NCBI GenBank assembly: GCA_020636645.1
Contig: JACJXO010000009.1
Coordinates: 23,793 to 87,792 of the forward strand
Length of the DNA: 64,000 bases
From: Chitinophagales bacterium
Lineage (GTDB): Bacteria; Bacteroidota; Bacteroidia; Chitinophagales; BACL12
Direction of reading: 5' to 3'
A model generated the notes under the pieces. That model was given only the letters and a program-made list of their open reading frames with translations. It was not told the origin of the DNA and searched no databases. Below, in pieces: positions 1 to 7,975 of this stretch (the stretch's first letter is position 1; every line of letters starts with the position of its first letter). The position numbers and the translations under genes were made by a program.

Positions 1-1001
1 TTGATGACCTCCCAGGTATGGCCGAAGTCTTCGCTCTTACACAGGTAGCTGCTGGTCTCTACATCAGTATTGAAACCATTGCCGATGGTGGCATATACTA
101 TTTCAGGCGATGACTGGGAAGCATCTAATTGTATCTTCCCCAGGAAATCCGGAGGAAGTCCTGATGATACATGGGTCCAGTTCGATCCACCATCATCAGA
201 CCACCAGATACCTCTGCCAGATGAGTTGAAATTTCCGGCTCCAAGTACCAGTTTGTCAGGGTCATCGGGGTGTACAAGAATATCGAACACCATATCTTCA
301 TCAAAGATCAGCGACCAGTTTTCGCCACCATCTCCCGATCTGTAAACGCCATCGGTTGTACCGGCATAGAGGATCTCTGGTGCAGAAGCAGCTATCGCCA
401 CATTCCAGACACCCTTTTCAGCATCAGCACCAAAGTCCAGAGAATGGGTCCAGGTTGCGCCACCATCGGTGGTCTTCAGAATGCCGATGCCATAGCTTCC
501 CCGGAGGGCACGGTCTGCCATACCTGTTCCGGTTCCGTCAGCATTGTAAACTTCTCCGGTACCGATATAAAAAGTGGATGAATCGCCGGGTTCAAAACTG
601 ATACAACTTACACTCAGCACGGGAAATCCCGAAGGCACACGCTCCCATGCATTTTTACCGGTTCCGCCGGTATAGGAACGCCATAACCCGCCACTTGCAG
701 AACCTGCGTACAGGGTATTCGGGTTTTGCGGATTGAAGGCCAGGCAAAGGATCCTGCCTGCAAAGTTGTGAGGCCCCAGAGAGGTCCATATTTCACTTCG
801 GCTGCCTCTTCCGGAAGGGATCATCCGGGCTTGTTCAAATGCCGACATCCAGGCGTGTTCCGGAATGGCATCAAAAGGATAGGAGCGGGAAGCAGACCAA
901 TGATCCATTGCTTCCAGAATCTCAGAAGTTTCATTGTGTTTCTCAGCTACCGGAGAGCAGGCCACCAGCAATGTCAGAACAGTGATCAGCCATTTGTTCA
1001 T
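1..1001 (-). CDS. Asp-box (BNR/sialidase-like) repeat lipoprotein, C-terminus outside window
   Basis: The reading frame opens at the ATG at 1001 and stays open to the window edge, giving 333 codons without a stop, so the gene is cut at its 3' end. The N-terminus MNKWLITVLTLLVACS is a lipoprotein signal peptide with the lipobox LVAC, so the product should be anchored in a membrane. At least four Asp-box motifs follow (TTDGGATW, SGDGGENW, SDDGGSNW, SEDFGHTW), typical of the beta-propellers of sialidase, YCF48 and VPS10-type proteins. Propeller blades are visible but no catalytic arginine triad or tyrosine is, so sialidase activity cannot be claimed. A scaffold, binding or glycosidase role is possible. 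It probably continues well beyond the edge. Confidence 0.8.
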   Translation of the reverse strand, partial: MNKWLITVLTLLVACSPVAEKHNETSEILEAMDHWSASRSYPFDAIPEHAWMSAFEQARMIPSGRGSRSEIWTSLGPHNFAGRILCLAFNPQNPNTLYAGSASGGLWRSYTGGTGKNAWERVPSGFPVLSVSCISFEPGDSSTFYIGTGEVYNADGTGTGMADRALRGSYGIGILKTTDGGATWTHSLDFGADAEKGVWNVAIAASAPEILYAGTTDGVYRSGDGGENWSLIFDEDMVFDILVHPDDPDKLVLGAGNFNSSGRGIWWSDDGGSNWTHVSSGLPPDFLGKIQLDASQSSPEIVYATIGNGFNTDVETSSYLCKSEDFGHTWEVI

Positions 1002-1067
1002 ATCATGAATATACGAACAGCGGTTGGAAAGCAACCCTGCAGGCAGCGAATATGATAGTTAACTGAC

Positions 1068-1619
1068 CTATTCCCGGCCAATGATCAGCACTACCTGAAA
1101 GAATGTGGCCTTTGATTCCGGATCTTGCAGCATGTCTTCAAACATGGCATCAAAATCTGCATATAACCACAGGTCGCAATAGGTGCCATCTGCTTCTGTG
1201 AACGCCCATTTGGCCCAGATGTCCAGATCATCCTGTGATTCTGGTGTAAGATCCATTTCAGAGGTGGCGTCCGGATAGCACTTGCGGTATGATTCAGACA
1301 GGCTGCTGAACAGTTGAAGGGCTTCTTCTTTCTGCAGTCCGGCTCCCATGACCTGTTCTGCCCAGTACACTTCAGAACCATTTTCCGGTCCGGTAACAAA
1401 AGCGTGTACAGCTCCTTCTATCAGCACCGGGCATTCAAAATATGCTATGGTGTCATAGAAAAGAGTATTGAGGGTAAAGGATTGTTCACCTTTCAGAGAC
1501 CCGTCCTGGAGTTTATACTGGTTGGTCAACTTAGTGATCGCTTCACAACCGGGGAAAACCGGCCGGGATGGCTGGATCAGAGATGCCAGTGCGATACCGG
1601 CGGCTAATAGGATCTTCAT
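1068..1619 (-). CDS. Hypothetical exported protein, 183 aa
   Basis: I do not recognise a family. The product begins with a short hydrophobic signal peptide (MKILLAAGIALASLIQPS) and continues as an acidic soluble domain rich in Asp and Glu, with four cysteines in the mature part (near residues 25, 63, 113 and 147), which could form disulfides in the periplasm. It stands alone: the lipoprotein gene downstream on the same strand starts 66 bp beyond its stop, and the next gene is divergent. Frame and signal peptide make a real gene likely; function is unknown. Confidence 0.65.
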   Translation of the reverse strand: MKILLAAGIALASLIQPSRPVFPGCEAITKLTNQYKLQDGSLKGEQSFTLNTLFYDTIAYFECPVLIEGAVHAFVTGPENGSEVYWAEQVMGAGLQKEEALQLFSSLSESYRKCYPDATSEMDLTPESQDDLDIWAKWAFTEADGTYCDLWLYADFDAMFEDMLQDPESKATFFQVVLIIGRE

Positions 1620-1697
1620 GTGTGTTGTTTCCGTTTTGTTGGTGAATATACATAAGATGCTGCCGGCATGCAGATTTCACAAGGATCTGGTATTGCG

Positions 1698-1705
1698 TAT
1701 ATTTG
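1698..1705 (+). promoter_or_regulatory. Bacteroidota -7 promoter element (TATATTTG)
   Basis: A perfect TAnnTTTG box lies 7 bp before the ATG at 1713, so transcription should start at or just before the start codon and the message would be nearly leaderless. The -33 side is only T-rich (no clear TTG), so this is a -7-only call. Confidence 0.45.
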
Positions 1706-1712
1706 AATACGG

Positions 1713-2696
1713 ATGTCAGGCATGATCAGGCTACATATCACACTACTCTTTGTCTTCCTGCTTGCAGGCATTCAAATGAGTCAGGCTCAGGAGACCGTAG
1801 TACTGGCAGTTGGGCAATACGGCGACCTGGTCTTTACAGAAGACACCACCACCGGCGATGTGGTCATACCCCTCAGAAGGGTGCAGAACCTGTTTGTGCT
1901 GGAGGGAATAGTTGATGGTCAGCGGGGAAATTTCATTCTGGATACAGGAGCTCCGGGCCTGGTACTTAATGCCGCATATTTTAACAAAGGGAAGGTGCTG
2001 GAATCTGCCAGCTCATTTGGTGTGACCGGTGGCGGCGATCAGGTGTACCGGTACGCTGCAGATTCACTCATTGTTTCAGGGCTGTCATTCTATGACCTGC
2101 AGGCTAATGTGGCCGATCTTGGTCACATTGAGAACGCCAGGGGAATCAGGATACTTGGACTGATAGGATCAGGAATGTTCAGCAGGCTTGAGATGGTGCT
2201 GGATACCCGTGCTTCTACACTGGGGCTGTATCGTGTTGATCGAAGCGGAAACAGGGTTTTTACCCCTGATGAATTACCGGCAGCAGATCTTGAGATCCCG
2301 CTGGAGTATAGTAGCAGCCTCATGTTCATAAGAGGTGTTGCAGCCGGTAAGAAACTTCGTTTTGTACTGGACACCGGGGCAGAGAATAATGTACTCAGTA
2401 CATCCTCTCCGTCACGGGTCATCAAAGAGATCAGAGTTACCAACCTGACCACCTTGAAAGGAGCAGGAGCGAGCACCCTGGAGGTAGCCAGCGGACAGTT
2501 GCCTGATCTGCAGCTGGGGGGATATGATTTTGACTCCATGACCTTTTTACTGACCGATCTGAGCCAGTTGGAAACAGCCTACGGAACTATCATGCATGGT
2601 ATGCTTGGTTATGAATTCCTGTCGAAGGGAATTATGGTCATCAATCCGAGAACTAAAATATTACGTATATATTTTTACGAAGATCCGATAAAATGA
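1713..2696 (+). CDS. Retropepsin-like aspartic protease, exported
   Basis: A 327-residue protein with a signal peptide (hydrophobic residues 8-20, cleavage probably after SQA near 25) and two retropepsin-type active-site motifs, FILDTGA (Asp77) and FVLDTGA (Asp220), each followed by a hydrophobic strand. Two DTGA lobes in one chain match the gag-type 'aspartyl protease' family common in Bacteroidota, in which the tandem lobes form an intramolecular dimer like pepsin. It should act in the periplasm or at the cell surface. ATG at 1713 follows a -7 box. The stop overlaps the start of the next gene by 4 bp (ATGA), so the two are cotranscribed and probably translationally coupled. The substrate is unknown. 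Confidence 0.8.
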   Translation: MSGMIRLHITLLFVFLLAGIQMSQAQETVVLAVGQYGDLVFTEDTTTGDVVIPLRRVQNLFVLEGIVDGQRGNFILDTGAPGLVLNAAYFNKGKVLESASSFGVTGGGDQVYRYAADSLIVSGLSFYDLQANVADLGHIENARGIRILGLIGSGMFSRLEMVLDTRASTLGLYRVDRSGNRVFTPDELPAADLEIPLEYSSSLMFIRGVAAGKKLRFVLDTGAENNVLSTSSPSRVIKEIRVTNLTTLKGAGASTLEVASGQLPDLQLGGYDFDSMTFLLTDLSQLETAYGTIMHGMLGYEFLSKGIMVINPRTKILRIYFYEDPIK

Positions 2697-4141
2697 TAAT
2701 GGGCAGAGATATATTGGTTGTTCTGATCATGATGTTCCCTTTCCTGGCCAAATGTCAGGTTCCGGAAGATTTTATTTCCCATCGTGGAAACCTGATCACT
2801 GTTCGCTTCAACCTGAAGAATGAGCAGGAGACTCGTGAACTGGCCAGGTATTTTGAGGTGGATTTTGATTCTTTGTCCAGATTTCATGATATCGGTAAAC
2901 TGGTTGATGAAGGCTGGTTCATCATGAAAGAGAAAAAAAATCTGCTCATCATAGCCAGGTCTATGGATATGGGCGGAAAGTTTGATTGGTTGTATGTGGC
3001 TGTGCCTGTTGCAGGTGCTTCATACAACAATGCTCCGGGGTATCCCAGAGGGTTGCCATTTGGTTTCAATGAATTCAAAGACAAGGCCAGTGTCTTTCCT
3101 GCCGGCGATAGCAGTACGGTCTTCATGCTATACGGACATAGTGATGCCGGAACGGTCATGCTCAGTGGCAACTTCAATGACTGGAGCACAGGTGCCACGC
3201 CAATGGAGAAGGTTGCTGATGGCTGGATGGTCAGGGTACCACTCCGGGAAGGGCAGCACTACTACAAGTTCATTGTGGATGGACGATGGATGAGTGATCC
3301 GCAGAACAAGCATGATGAAGGCGATGGTTACGGAGGAAGCAACAGTGTGTACTTCAAGACCAATCATGTGATGAGACTGAGTGGGTACCGGGAAGCCAGA
3401 AAGGTCATACTGGCGGGCAGCTTCAACCAGTGGGATGAGCATATGTGTGCTATGCAACAGGACGAACAAGGTTGGTATTTGCCGGTTTATCTGAAGGAGG
3501 GGACTTATACATATAAGTATATAGTAGATAAAAAGTGGATCACTGACCCTGACAATCCTGTATCCAGAGCTGATGCTGAAGGAAATATCAATTCCGTTCT
3601 GAGTCTGGGGCAGCCTACTGTTTTTCGTCTTCCGGGTTATTCAAATGCCAGGCAGGTGGTACTTAGTGGCAATTTCAACGAATGGGATCCCGGCGAGCTT
3701 CTGATGACCCGCACTTCCTCTGGCTGGGAATTGCCATATGTTCTGGCACCGGGTAACTATGAATATAAATTTGTGGTGGATGGAAACTGGATACAGGACC
3801 CTGATAATCCGTTGCATTATGCTGATAACCTGAACAGCAACTCGATACTTACTGTCCAGGCTAATCACCGCTTCTTTCTGAAAGGGTATGAAAATGCCGG
3901 ACAAGTGCAGTTGAGTGGTAGTTTTAATGGCTGGGCTTTCCCGGGATATAATATGCAAAGGGTAGCAGGTGGATGGGAGTTTAATTTGTATCTGCCTCCG
4001 GGAAAATCTCTTTACCGTTTTATAGTGGACGGCAACTGGATGGCCGATCCCGGTAATAACCAGCGGGAGTTCAATGAATACGGCGATTTCAACAGCATCA
4101 TCTGGCGGGAGATGAAAGATGTATATACTTATGACAAATAA
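2693..4141 (+). CDS. Exported protein with four tandem AMPK/CBM48-like glycogen-binding domains
   Basis: A 482-residue protein with a signal peptide (residues 1-22), an N-terminal domain of about 125 residues that I do not recognise, then four repeats at roughly 150-225, 226-308, 309-392 and 393-475. Each repeat has the signature of the AMPK-type glycogen-binding (CBM48, early-set) domain: V-x-L-S-G-[NS]-F-N-x-W near the start and Y-[KR]-F-[IV]-V-D-G-x-W-x-x-D-P near the end. No catalytic domain is present. It overlaps the protease gene by 4 bp, suggesting a functional pair. Binding of alpha-glucan at the surface is the obvious guess. CBM48-like folds also serve as structural modules, so ligand binding is inference. 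Confidence 0.8.
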   Translation: MIMGRDILVVLIMMFPFLAKCQVPEDFISHRGNLITVRFNLKNEQETRELARYFEVDFDSLSRFHDIGKLVDEGWFIMKEKKNLLIIARSMDMGGKFDWLYVAVPVAGASYNNAPGYPRGLPFGFNEFKDKASVFPAGDSSTVFMLYGHSDAGTVMLSGNFNDWSTGATPMEKVADGWMVRVPLREGQHYYKFIVDGRWMSDPQNKHDEGDGYGGSNSVYFKTNHVMRLSGYREARKVILAGSFNQWDEHMCAMQQDEQGWYLPVYLKEGTYTYKYIVDKKWITDPDNPVSRADAEGNINSVLSLGQPTVFRLPGYSNARQVVLSGNFNEWDPGELLMTRTSSGWELPYVLAPGNYEYKFVVDGNWIQDPDNPLHYADNLNSNSILTVQANHRFFLKGYENAGQVQLSGSFNGWAFPGYNMQRVAGGWEFNLYLPPGKSLYRFIVDGNWMADPGNNQREFNEYGDFNSIIWREMKDVYTYDK

Positions 4142-4146
4142 GCCGC

Positions 4147-5025
4147 CTACAAATAGATCACCACACCCAGCAACGGAATACCTATTGGAAGGATCTTTAC
4201 CAGATCTCCGTTGTTGACAAAACCCACATCCACGGTCACCTTATCGCCCATGTAGCGTCCGCCATAACTCAGCAGCAGAAAATCAGGAACAGCAAAGTAC
4301 CAGTTCTCGGTCACCAAAGCAAAGTGATCACTCAACCGCAGCATACCGGCTGCGTTATAGACGATGGTTTCATGCTGTTCTTCATATTCGGATCCGGGAT
4401 CCACCGCCAGACCGGCATATCCGCCACCCAGGGTCACATTGTTGTCTTCCGTTCCATAGGTGATCAGCCCGAAACCGATGCCACCGTATGCGACATTGGA
4501 TAAGAAGCCTCCAATGAACCCGCCTGACAGATACCAGTTATCCGCTACTTCAAAGCCCAGCTTACCGGTCAGGGCGATATTCATTCCATCTTCCATGAAC
4601 CAGGTGAAAGGCACCGCTGCTACCCCAATGGAGAGGTTGTTGGTGAAACCCCAGTTGACCATGTTGAAGGCCACATAGAAGTTCTGGTAATACCCTTCAT
4701 GCTTCTTCAACGGGATGGCTGTCGGGCTGAAAAAATGCCTCGATGCATTGGGATTCACAAAAGTGTATCCTGCCGGTATGTCCGTATCCGGTTCACTCAG
4801 ATATCTGACAACCTTGATCTGAGATTGCAACAAGGTCAGATCACCAAAATATGCAGTAAAAAGTACCACCGTATCCGGTGTTACCTGTTCCAGTTTCCCG
4901 ATGACGCGGGTTCCATCTTTCATGCTGATATCGGCCAGCTGCCCCGTCCGGTTCTCCGGAATCTGTGCCATCCCCTGAAATGTCAGGAGAAACAGTCCTA
5001 TGACTATGATCCACCTGTTTTTCAT
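4147..5025 (-). CDS. Hypothetical exported beta-rich protein, possible outer-membrane barrel
   Basis: The 292-residue product has a signal peptide (MKNRWIIVIGLFLLTFQGMAQ) followed by a short domain with alternating hydrophobic strands (residues 30-80; MKDGTRVIGKLEQV resembles small Sm-like strand patterns). The rest, about 110-292, consists of repeated amphipathic stretches with many Gly, Tyr and Phe, ending in hydrophobic VVIYL, as expected for a small outer-membrane barrel. No family name can be assigned. It converges with the CBM48-like gene with only 5 bp between the stops and no visible terminator hairpin. Confidence 0.7.
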   Translation of the reverse strand: MKNRWIIVIGLFLLTFQGMAQIPENRTGQLADISMKDGTRVIGKLEQVTPDTVVLFTAYFGDLTLLQSQIKVVRYLSEPDTDIPAGYTFVNPNASRHFFSPTAIPLKKHEGYYQNFYVAFNMVNWGFTNNLSIGVAAVPFTWFMEDGMNIALTGKLGFEVADNWYLSGGFIGGFLSNVAYGGIGFGLITYGTEDNNVTLGGGYAGLAVDPGSEYEEQHETIVYNAAGMLRLSDHFALVTENWYFAVPDFLLLSYGGRYMGDKVTVDVGFVNNGDLVKILPIGIPLLGVVIYL

Positions 5026-5099
5026 ACAGGTAAACTAGTCCACCATGACCAGAACTAAAATGACACAGGTCACACGACCATAAGGAACAAATGTCAGGT

Positions 5100-6074
5100 C
5101 TATTTCCAGTACATCATCCGGAATGCTGTATGGTCTTTGCCGTTGGTGCGAACCCTCAGTTGCAGGATATGATTTCCAGACGGAAAAGGTCCGTCAGTAC
5201 GTTTCAGGTTGATGGTATGTGAACCTGTTTGGTAATGTGAAGTTGTGCTGTTGAACAGGCGGCTGCCATTCAAGGCATAGACTTCCAGGGTTACATCTGC
5301 TTCCTGTAAGAGCGTGAACGGAATGCTGGTGAAATCATCGGCAGGGTTGGGAAAATTCTGTCCCAGATCAAAACGTTTAGCTGCTTCCATTTCCAGATAA
5401 CCGGTAGCCGTTCCGCTGCCTTGCACACTCAGCTCAAGAAAGGCGTCGTATCCACCGGTATCGGTATTGGGTGTCAGGGTTGCTGTCTGGAAAGCATATC
5501 CGTCGGCGAAAATTCCATCTGAACCCGGGGAGACCGGGTCGGTTCCTGCGGTATAGATATCGGCATGCTCAGCATATAATTCATTCTTGATGTCCTGTTC
5601 CCAGGTGAGTTGTGATATGGCCGCATAAGAGGAATTGACATAGACCTGAAAATGAATGTGGCAGGTTCGGCCCGGATACCATCCGGGAAAAATGGTAATG
5701 AACTCCACCTCACCATTCTCATCAGCGATCTGGTATCCACGCAGGTAGGTGAGTCCGGTTTCACTTCCGTATCCGGAATAGTTGCCGTCCTTATCGCAGT
5801 GCCAGATGTTCACCCGCACATTGGACATTGGTTCACAGTTATCCGTCCCGGTTATCCGCAGTTTCAGATTGAGCTGCACGCCATCCCGGTCTTCCCGGAC
5901 ATCCTGTCTGAAATAGAATTCGTTTTCACTAAGATCGAGCGGAAATGGCCCGGCAGTCTCTGACGGGATCAGGGTGCAATCGCCATCAGTGCTGGCAGAC
6001 AGGCGACCAAAAGGCCAGAGAGAAGCAGCTGTGGCCAGGCCACCCAAACGCAGAAATTGACGGCGGTTATGCAT
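5100..6074 (-). CDS. Intradiol ring-cleavage dioxygenase-like protein with Tat signal and T9SS sorting domain
   Basis: A 324-residue protein. Residues 1-28 form a twin-arginine signal (NRRQFLRLGG followed by a hydrophobic stretch). Residues about 35-210 match the protocatechuate 3,4-dioxygenase/catechol dioxygenase fold: SETAGPFPLD, VNIWHCDKDGNYSGY, and the iron-site segment FPGWYPGRTCHIHFQV. The four expected ligands (two Tyr, two His) are Tyr99 or Tyr102, Tyr133, His139 and His141. Residues about 228-324 are a T9SS type A sorting domain (LGQNFPNPADDF, a central strand, closing with a hydrophobic-basic end). Exported intradiol-dioxygenase-like proteins are known, but their substrates are mostly unknown. 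No aromatic catabolism genes are nearby. Confidence 0.85.
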   Translation of the reverse strand: MHNRRQFLRLGGLATAASLWPFGRLSASTDGDCTLIPSETAGPFPLDLSENEFYFRQDVREDRDGVQLNLKLRITGTDNCEPMSNVRVNIWHCDKDGNYSGYGSETGLTYLRGYQIADENGEVEFITIFPGWYPGRTCHIHFQVYVNSSYAAISQLTWEQDIKNELYAEHADIYTAGTDPVSPGSDGIFADGYAFQTATLTPNTDTGGYDAFLELSVQGSGTATGYLEMEAAKRFDLGQNFPNPADDFTSIPFTLLQEADVTLEVYALNGSRLFNSTTSHYQTGSHTINLKRTDGPFPSGNHILQLRVRTNGKDHTAFRMMYWK

Positions 6075-6151
6075 CAGATATTGGTTTGCATTAAAGGTAG
6101 GTAAGTATCGTAGTTAGACGATCCTTGGAATGTCAGGTTTAATGCCCAGAT

Positions 6152-6958
6152 TCATTTTCCGGTGAACGGGTCCCATTCATACCAGGTTCTCCTGGCATCA
6201 CTGGTGAAGCTGTGGTGTTCAAAAAAGTACAGAATGTCTGCACCGATCAGTTCATAGTGGTCGTACATCTGGTCGTGATTAAGCGGTACATACATGAGGT
6301 CCAGATGGTCTTGCTGAAGGTCCGGTTCCTGCCAGTTGATCGGGCCGATTGCTAGGGTCTTCTTCCGGAAGAAACGAATAAGATTCGTAGCCCTGCTTTC
6401 TATCATGATCCCTTTGGCCACTGAGGTATCTGAGTAGGTCAGATAGGGTCTTTCACTCAGCTGTTCCACTACCCGTCCAACGAAGACCCTCGCCAGAAAT
6501 GGTATATTCTCTGTGGCCACGAGTGCTGCTCTTTCCTGCAGCGGACTGCGGTCATACACCATGGCCGCAACATTGCCGGGCTTCGCTTCTTCGAGGTAGC
6601 GGTTCAACACCCAGGTGCCCAGGATGTAGGAGATGAAATATAATTCTCCATACTCTTCAAACTGGTGTTCATGGGCGAAGAATCTGAAGTTGGCGATGGA
6701 ATTTTCGAAGGAATTATGGTCAATATAATCCGGAATGAACAGGTCATACTCCGTGGTGTCAAAGAAGGCCTGCATATGTTTTCTGGAGTTGCGGTTCTCG
6801 TCCAGTCCGGGTAGTATGACCAGGGCCTTTTTCTTTGATAATGGCAATTCGTTGTTGTGGATGACCACCACTGCCTTGTCTTTGTAACAGATCTGGGCGT
6901 TCAAATTTGCTGTCAGAAGAATGAGTACAAGAAAAAGAAAGCTTGTATTTCTGTTCAT
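6152..6958 (-). CDS. Exported alpha/beta-hydrolase-like protein without a canonical nucleophile
   Basis: The last gene of the five-gene lipid operon; its start lies 7 bp after the upstream stop. It has a signal peptide (residues 1-21, ending NLNAQ) and an alpha/beta-hydrolase outline: a strand and oxyanion-type turn VILPGLDENR near 47-56 and a late His segment PLNHDQMYDHYE near 225-236. Where a nucleophile elbow G-x-S-x-G is expected (about 108-116) the sequence reads FISYILGTW, which puts Ile at the nucleophile position. It may therefore be a non-catalytic or diverged hydrolase fold, or use another residue. The operon context suggests a role in handling an exported lipid or its head group (inference). 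Confidence 0.65.
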   Translation of the reverse strand: MNRNTSFLFLVLILLTANLNAQICYKDKAVVVIHNNELPLSKKKALVILPGLDENRNSRKHMQAFFDTTEYDLFIPDYIDHNSFENSIANFRFFAHEHQFEEYGELYFISYILGTWVLNRYLEEAKPGNVAAMVYDRSPLQERAALVATENIPFLARVFVGRVVEQLSERPYLTYSDTSVAKGIMIESRATNLIRFFRKKTLAIGPINWQEPDLQQDHLDLMYVPLNHDQMYDHYELIGADILYFFEHHSFTSDARRTWYEWDPFTGK

Positions 6959-6965
6959 CCGTATG

Positions 6966-7313
6966 TTATTTTCCCATCAGATACATACCTGCAATGAGCA
7001 GCAGCATTCCGCCCACATTGACGAGCTTGATCGGTGTACCAAAAGCCAGCATGGCCAGCAGGGCAGCCCAGATGAAGGTACTGGCATAAACAGGATACAG
7101 GACAGTGAGAGATCCACCTTTTTTAAAGGCTGCAACAAACAGGGCCATGACCGCGATGTAGCAAAGTACACCTCCCAGCAACCGGATGTTACCCAGGTAA
7201 CTCATGACCGAACCGCCGGCCTTGTCGGCGCCGGTCTTATACAGGAATTGTCCGAGTGCACCCAGCATGGCGGCAATGGCAAAATAGACGATGGAGATCA
7301 ATGGTGTCTGCAT
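6966..7313 (-). CDS. Small EamA/SMR-family membrane transporter (ArnE-like)
   Basis: 115 residues with four predicted membrane helices (about 5-24, 43-65, 70-88 and 95-113). The first helix carries GALGQFLYKTGADK, resembling the G-x-x-Q-x-x-x-K pattern of ArnE/ArnF and small multidrug resistance proteins. Helix 3 has the typical LYPVYAS segment. Family members export cationic drugs or flip lipid-linked sugars. Its position inside an operon of lipid-synthesis genes (5 bp after the acyltransferase gene, 7 bp before the hydrolase-like gene) favours flipping of a lipid or head-group intermediate over drug export; this is inference. Confidence 0.7.
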   Translation of the reverse strand: MQTPLISIVYFAIAAMLGALGQFLYKTGADKAGGSVMSYLGNIRLLGGVLCYIAVMALFVAAFKKGGSLTVLYPVYASTFIWAALLAMLAFGTPIKLVNVGGMLLLIAGMYLMGK

Positions 7314-7318
7314 AAATA

Positions 7319-7975
7319 TTATTTATAATCAAATACGTTTCTGTCCCTTTCATCTTTGTCTTTCAGTTTGAAGATAGCGTCTCTGACCTTCTCCAGGATC
7401 TCATCCACATCTTGTCCTGCAGGATAGACCGGCTCTCCGAACCGAACTTTACAAACCAGGGGGATGATCAGCCATTTATCCTTTGGCAGTACTCTGCCGA
7501 ATCCATCCAGATACACAGGAATGAACGGAATACCCGGATTATCCCTGAGCAGAATGGCGACGCCTTTTTTAAAATCTGCTATCACCCCTGCCTGACCTCT
7601 GGTTCCCTCCGGAAACAATACCAATGATTTGCCTGCTTTCAGGTGTCCGTCCAGGATCTCAATGGCAGAGGGTGCACCTTCTTTCCGGTGCCGTTCTATC
7701 AGAATGGCATGAAAGAAAAAATTCATCAGCCTGGCAGAGAAGGAGGTCTTTCCGAAGTAGTCGGCAGCGGCAACTCCTCTGGTGTTTTTCAGTTTTCGCC
7801 ACGGAAGGGCTGCCATGATGCTGACCATATCAAAGTGACTGTTGTGGTTGGCCACCACGATGAATTGTCTGACATTGTCAAACACCTGCCGGTTGGAAAA
7901 ACGCACACCTATGATGAGTGTGAGCCAGGGTCTGACGATCAGCTGGTAGAACAGGTATAACAGCAGATCTTTCAT
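7319..7975 (-). CDS. PlsC-like 1-acyl-glycerol-3-phosphate acyltransferase
   Basis: 218 residues with the PlsC motifs in order: catalytic NHNSHFD at 43-49 (H-x4-D), a middle segment near 65-75, and the substrate-binding FPEGTR at 121-126. It lacks a long membrane domain but has a hydrophobic N-terminus. The family transfers an acyl chain to lysophosphatidate or related lysolipids at the inner membrane. The start codon overlaps the upstream cytidylyltransferase stop by 4 bp (ATGA), indicating coupled translation. Whether it makes the cell's main phosphatidate or a special lipid cannot be told; the neighbours suggest the latter. Confidence 0.85.
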   Translation of the reverse strand: MKDLLLYLFYQLIVRPWLTLIIGVRFSNRQVFDNVRQFIVVANHNSHFDMVSIMAALPWRKLKNTRGVAAADYFGKTSFSARLMNFFFHAILIERHRKEGAPSAIEILDGHLKAGKSLVLFPEGTRGQAGVIADFKKGVAILLRDNPGIPFIPVYLDGFGRVLPKDKWLIIPLVCKVRFGEPVYPAGQDVDEILEKVRDAIFKLKDKDERDRNVFDYK

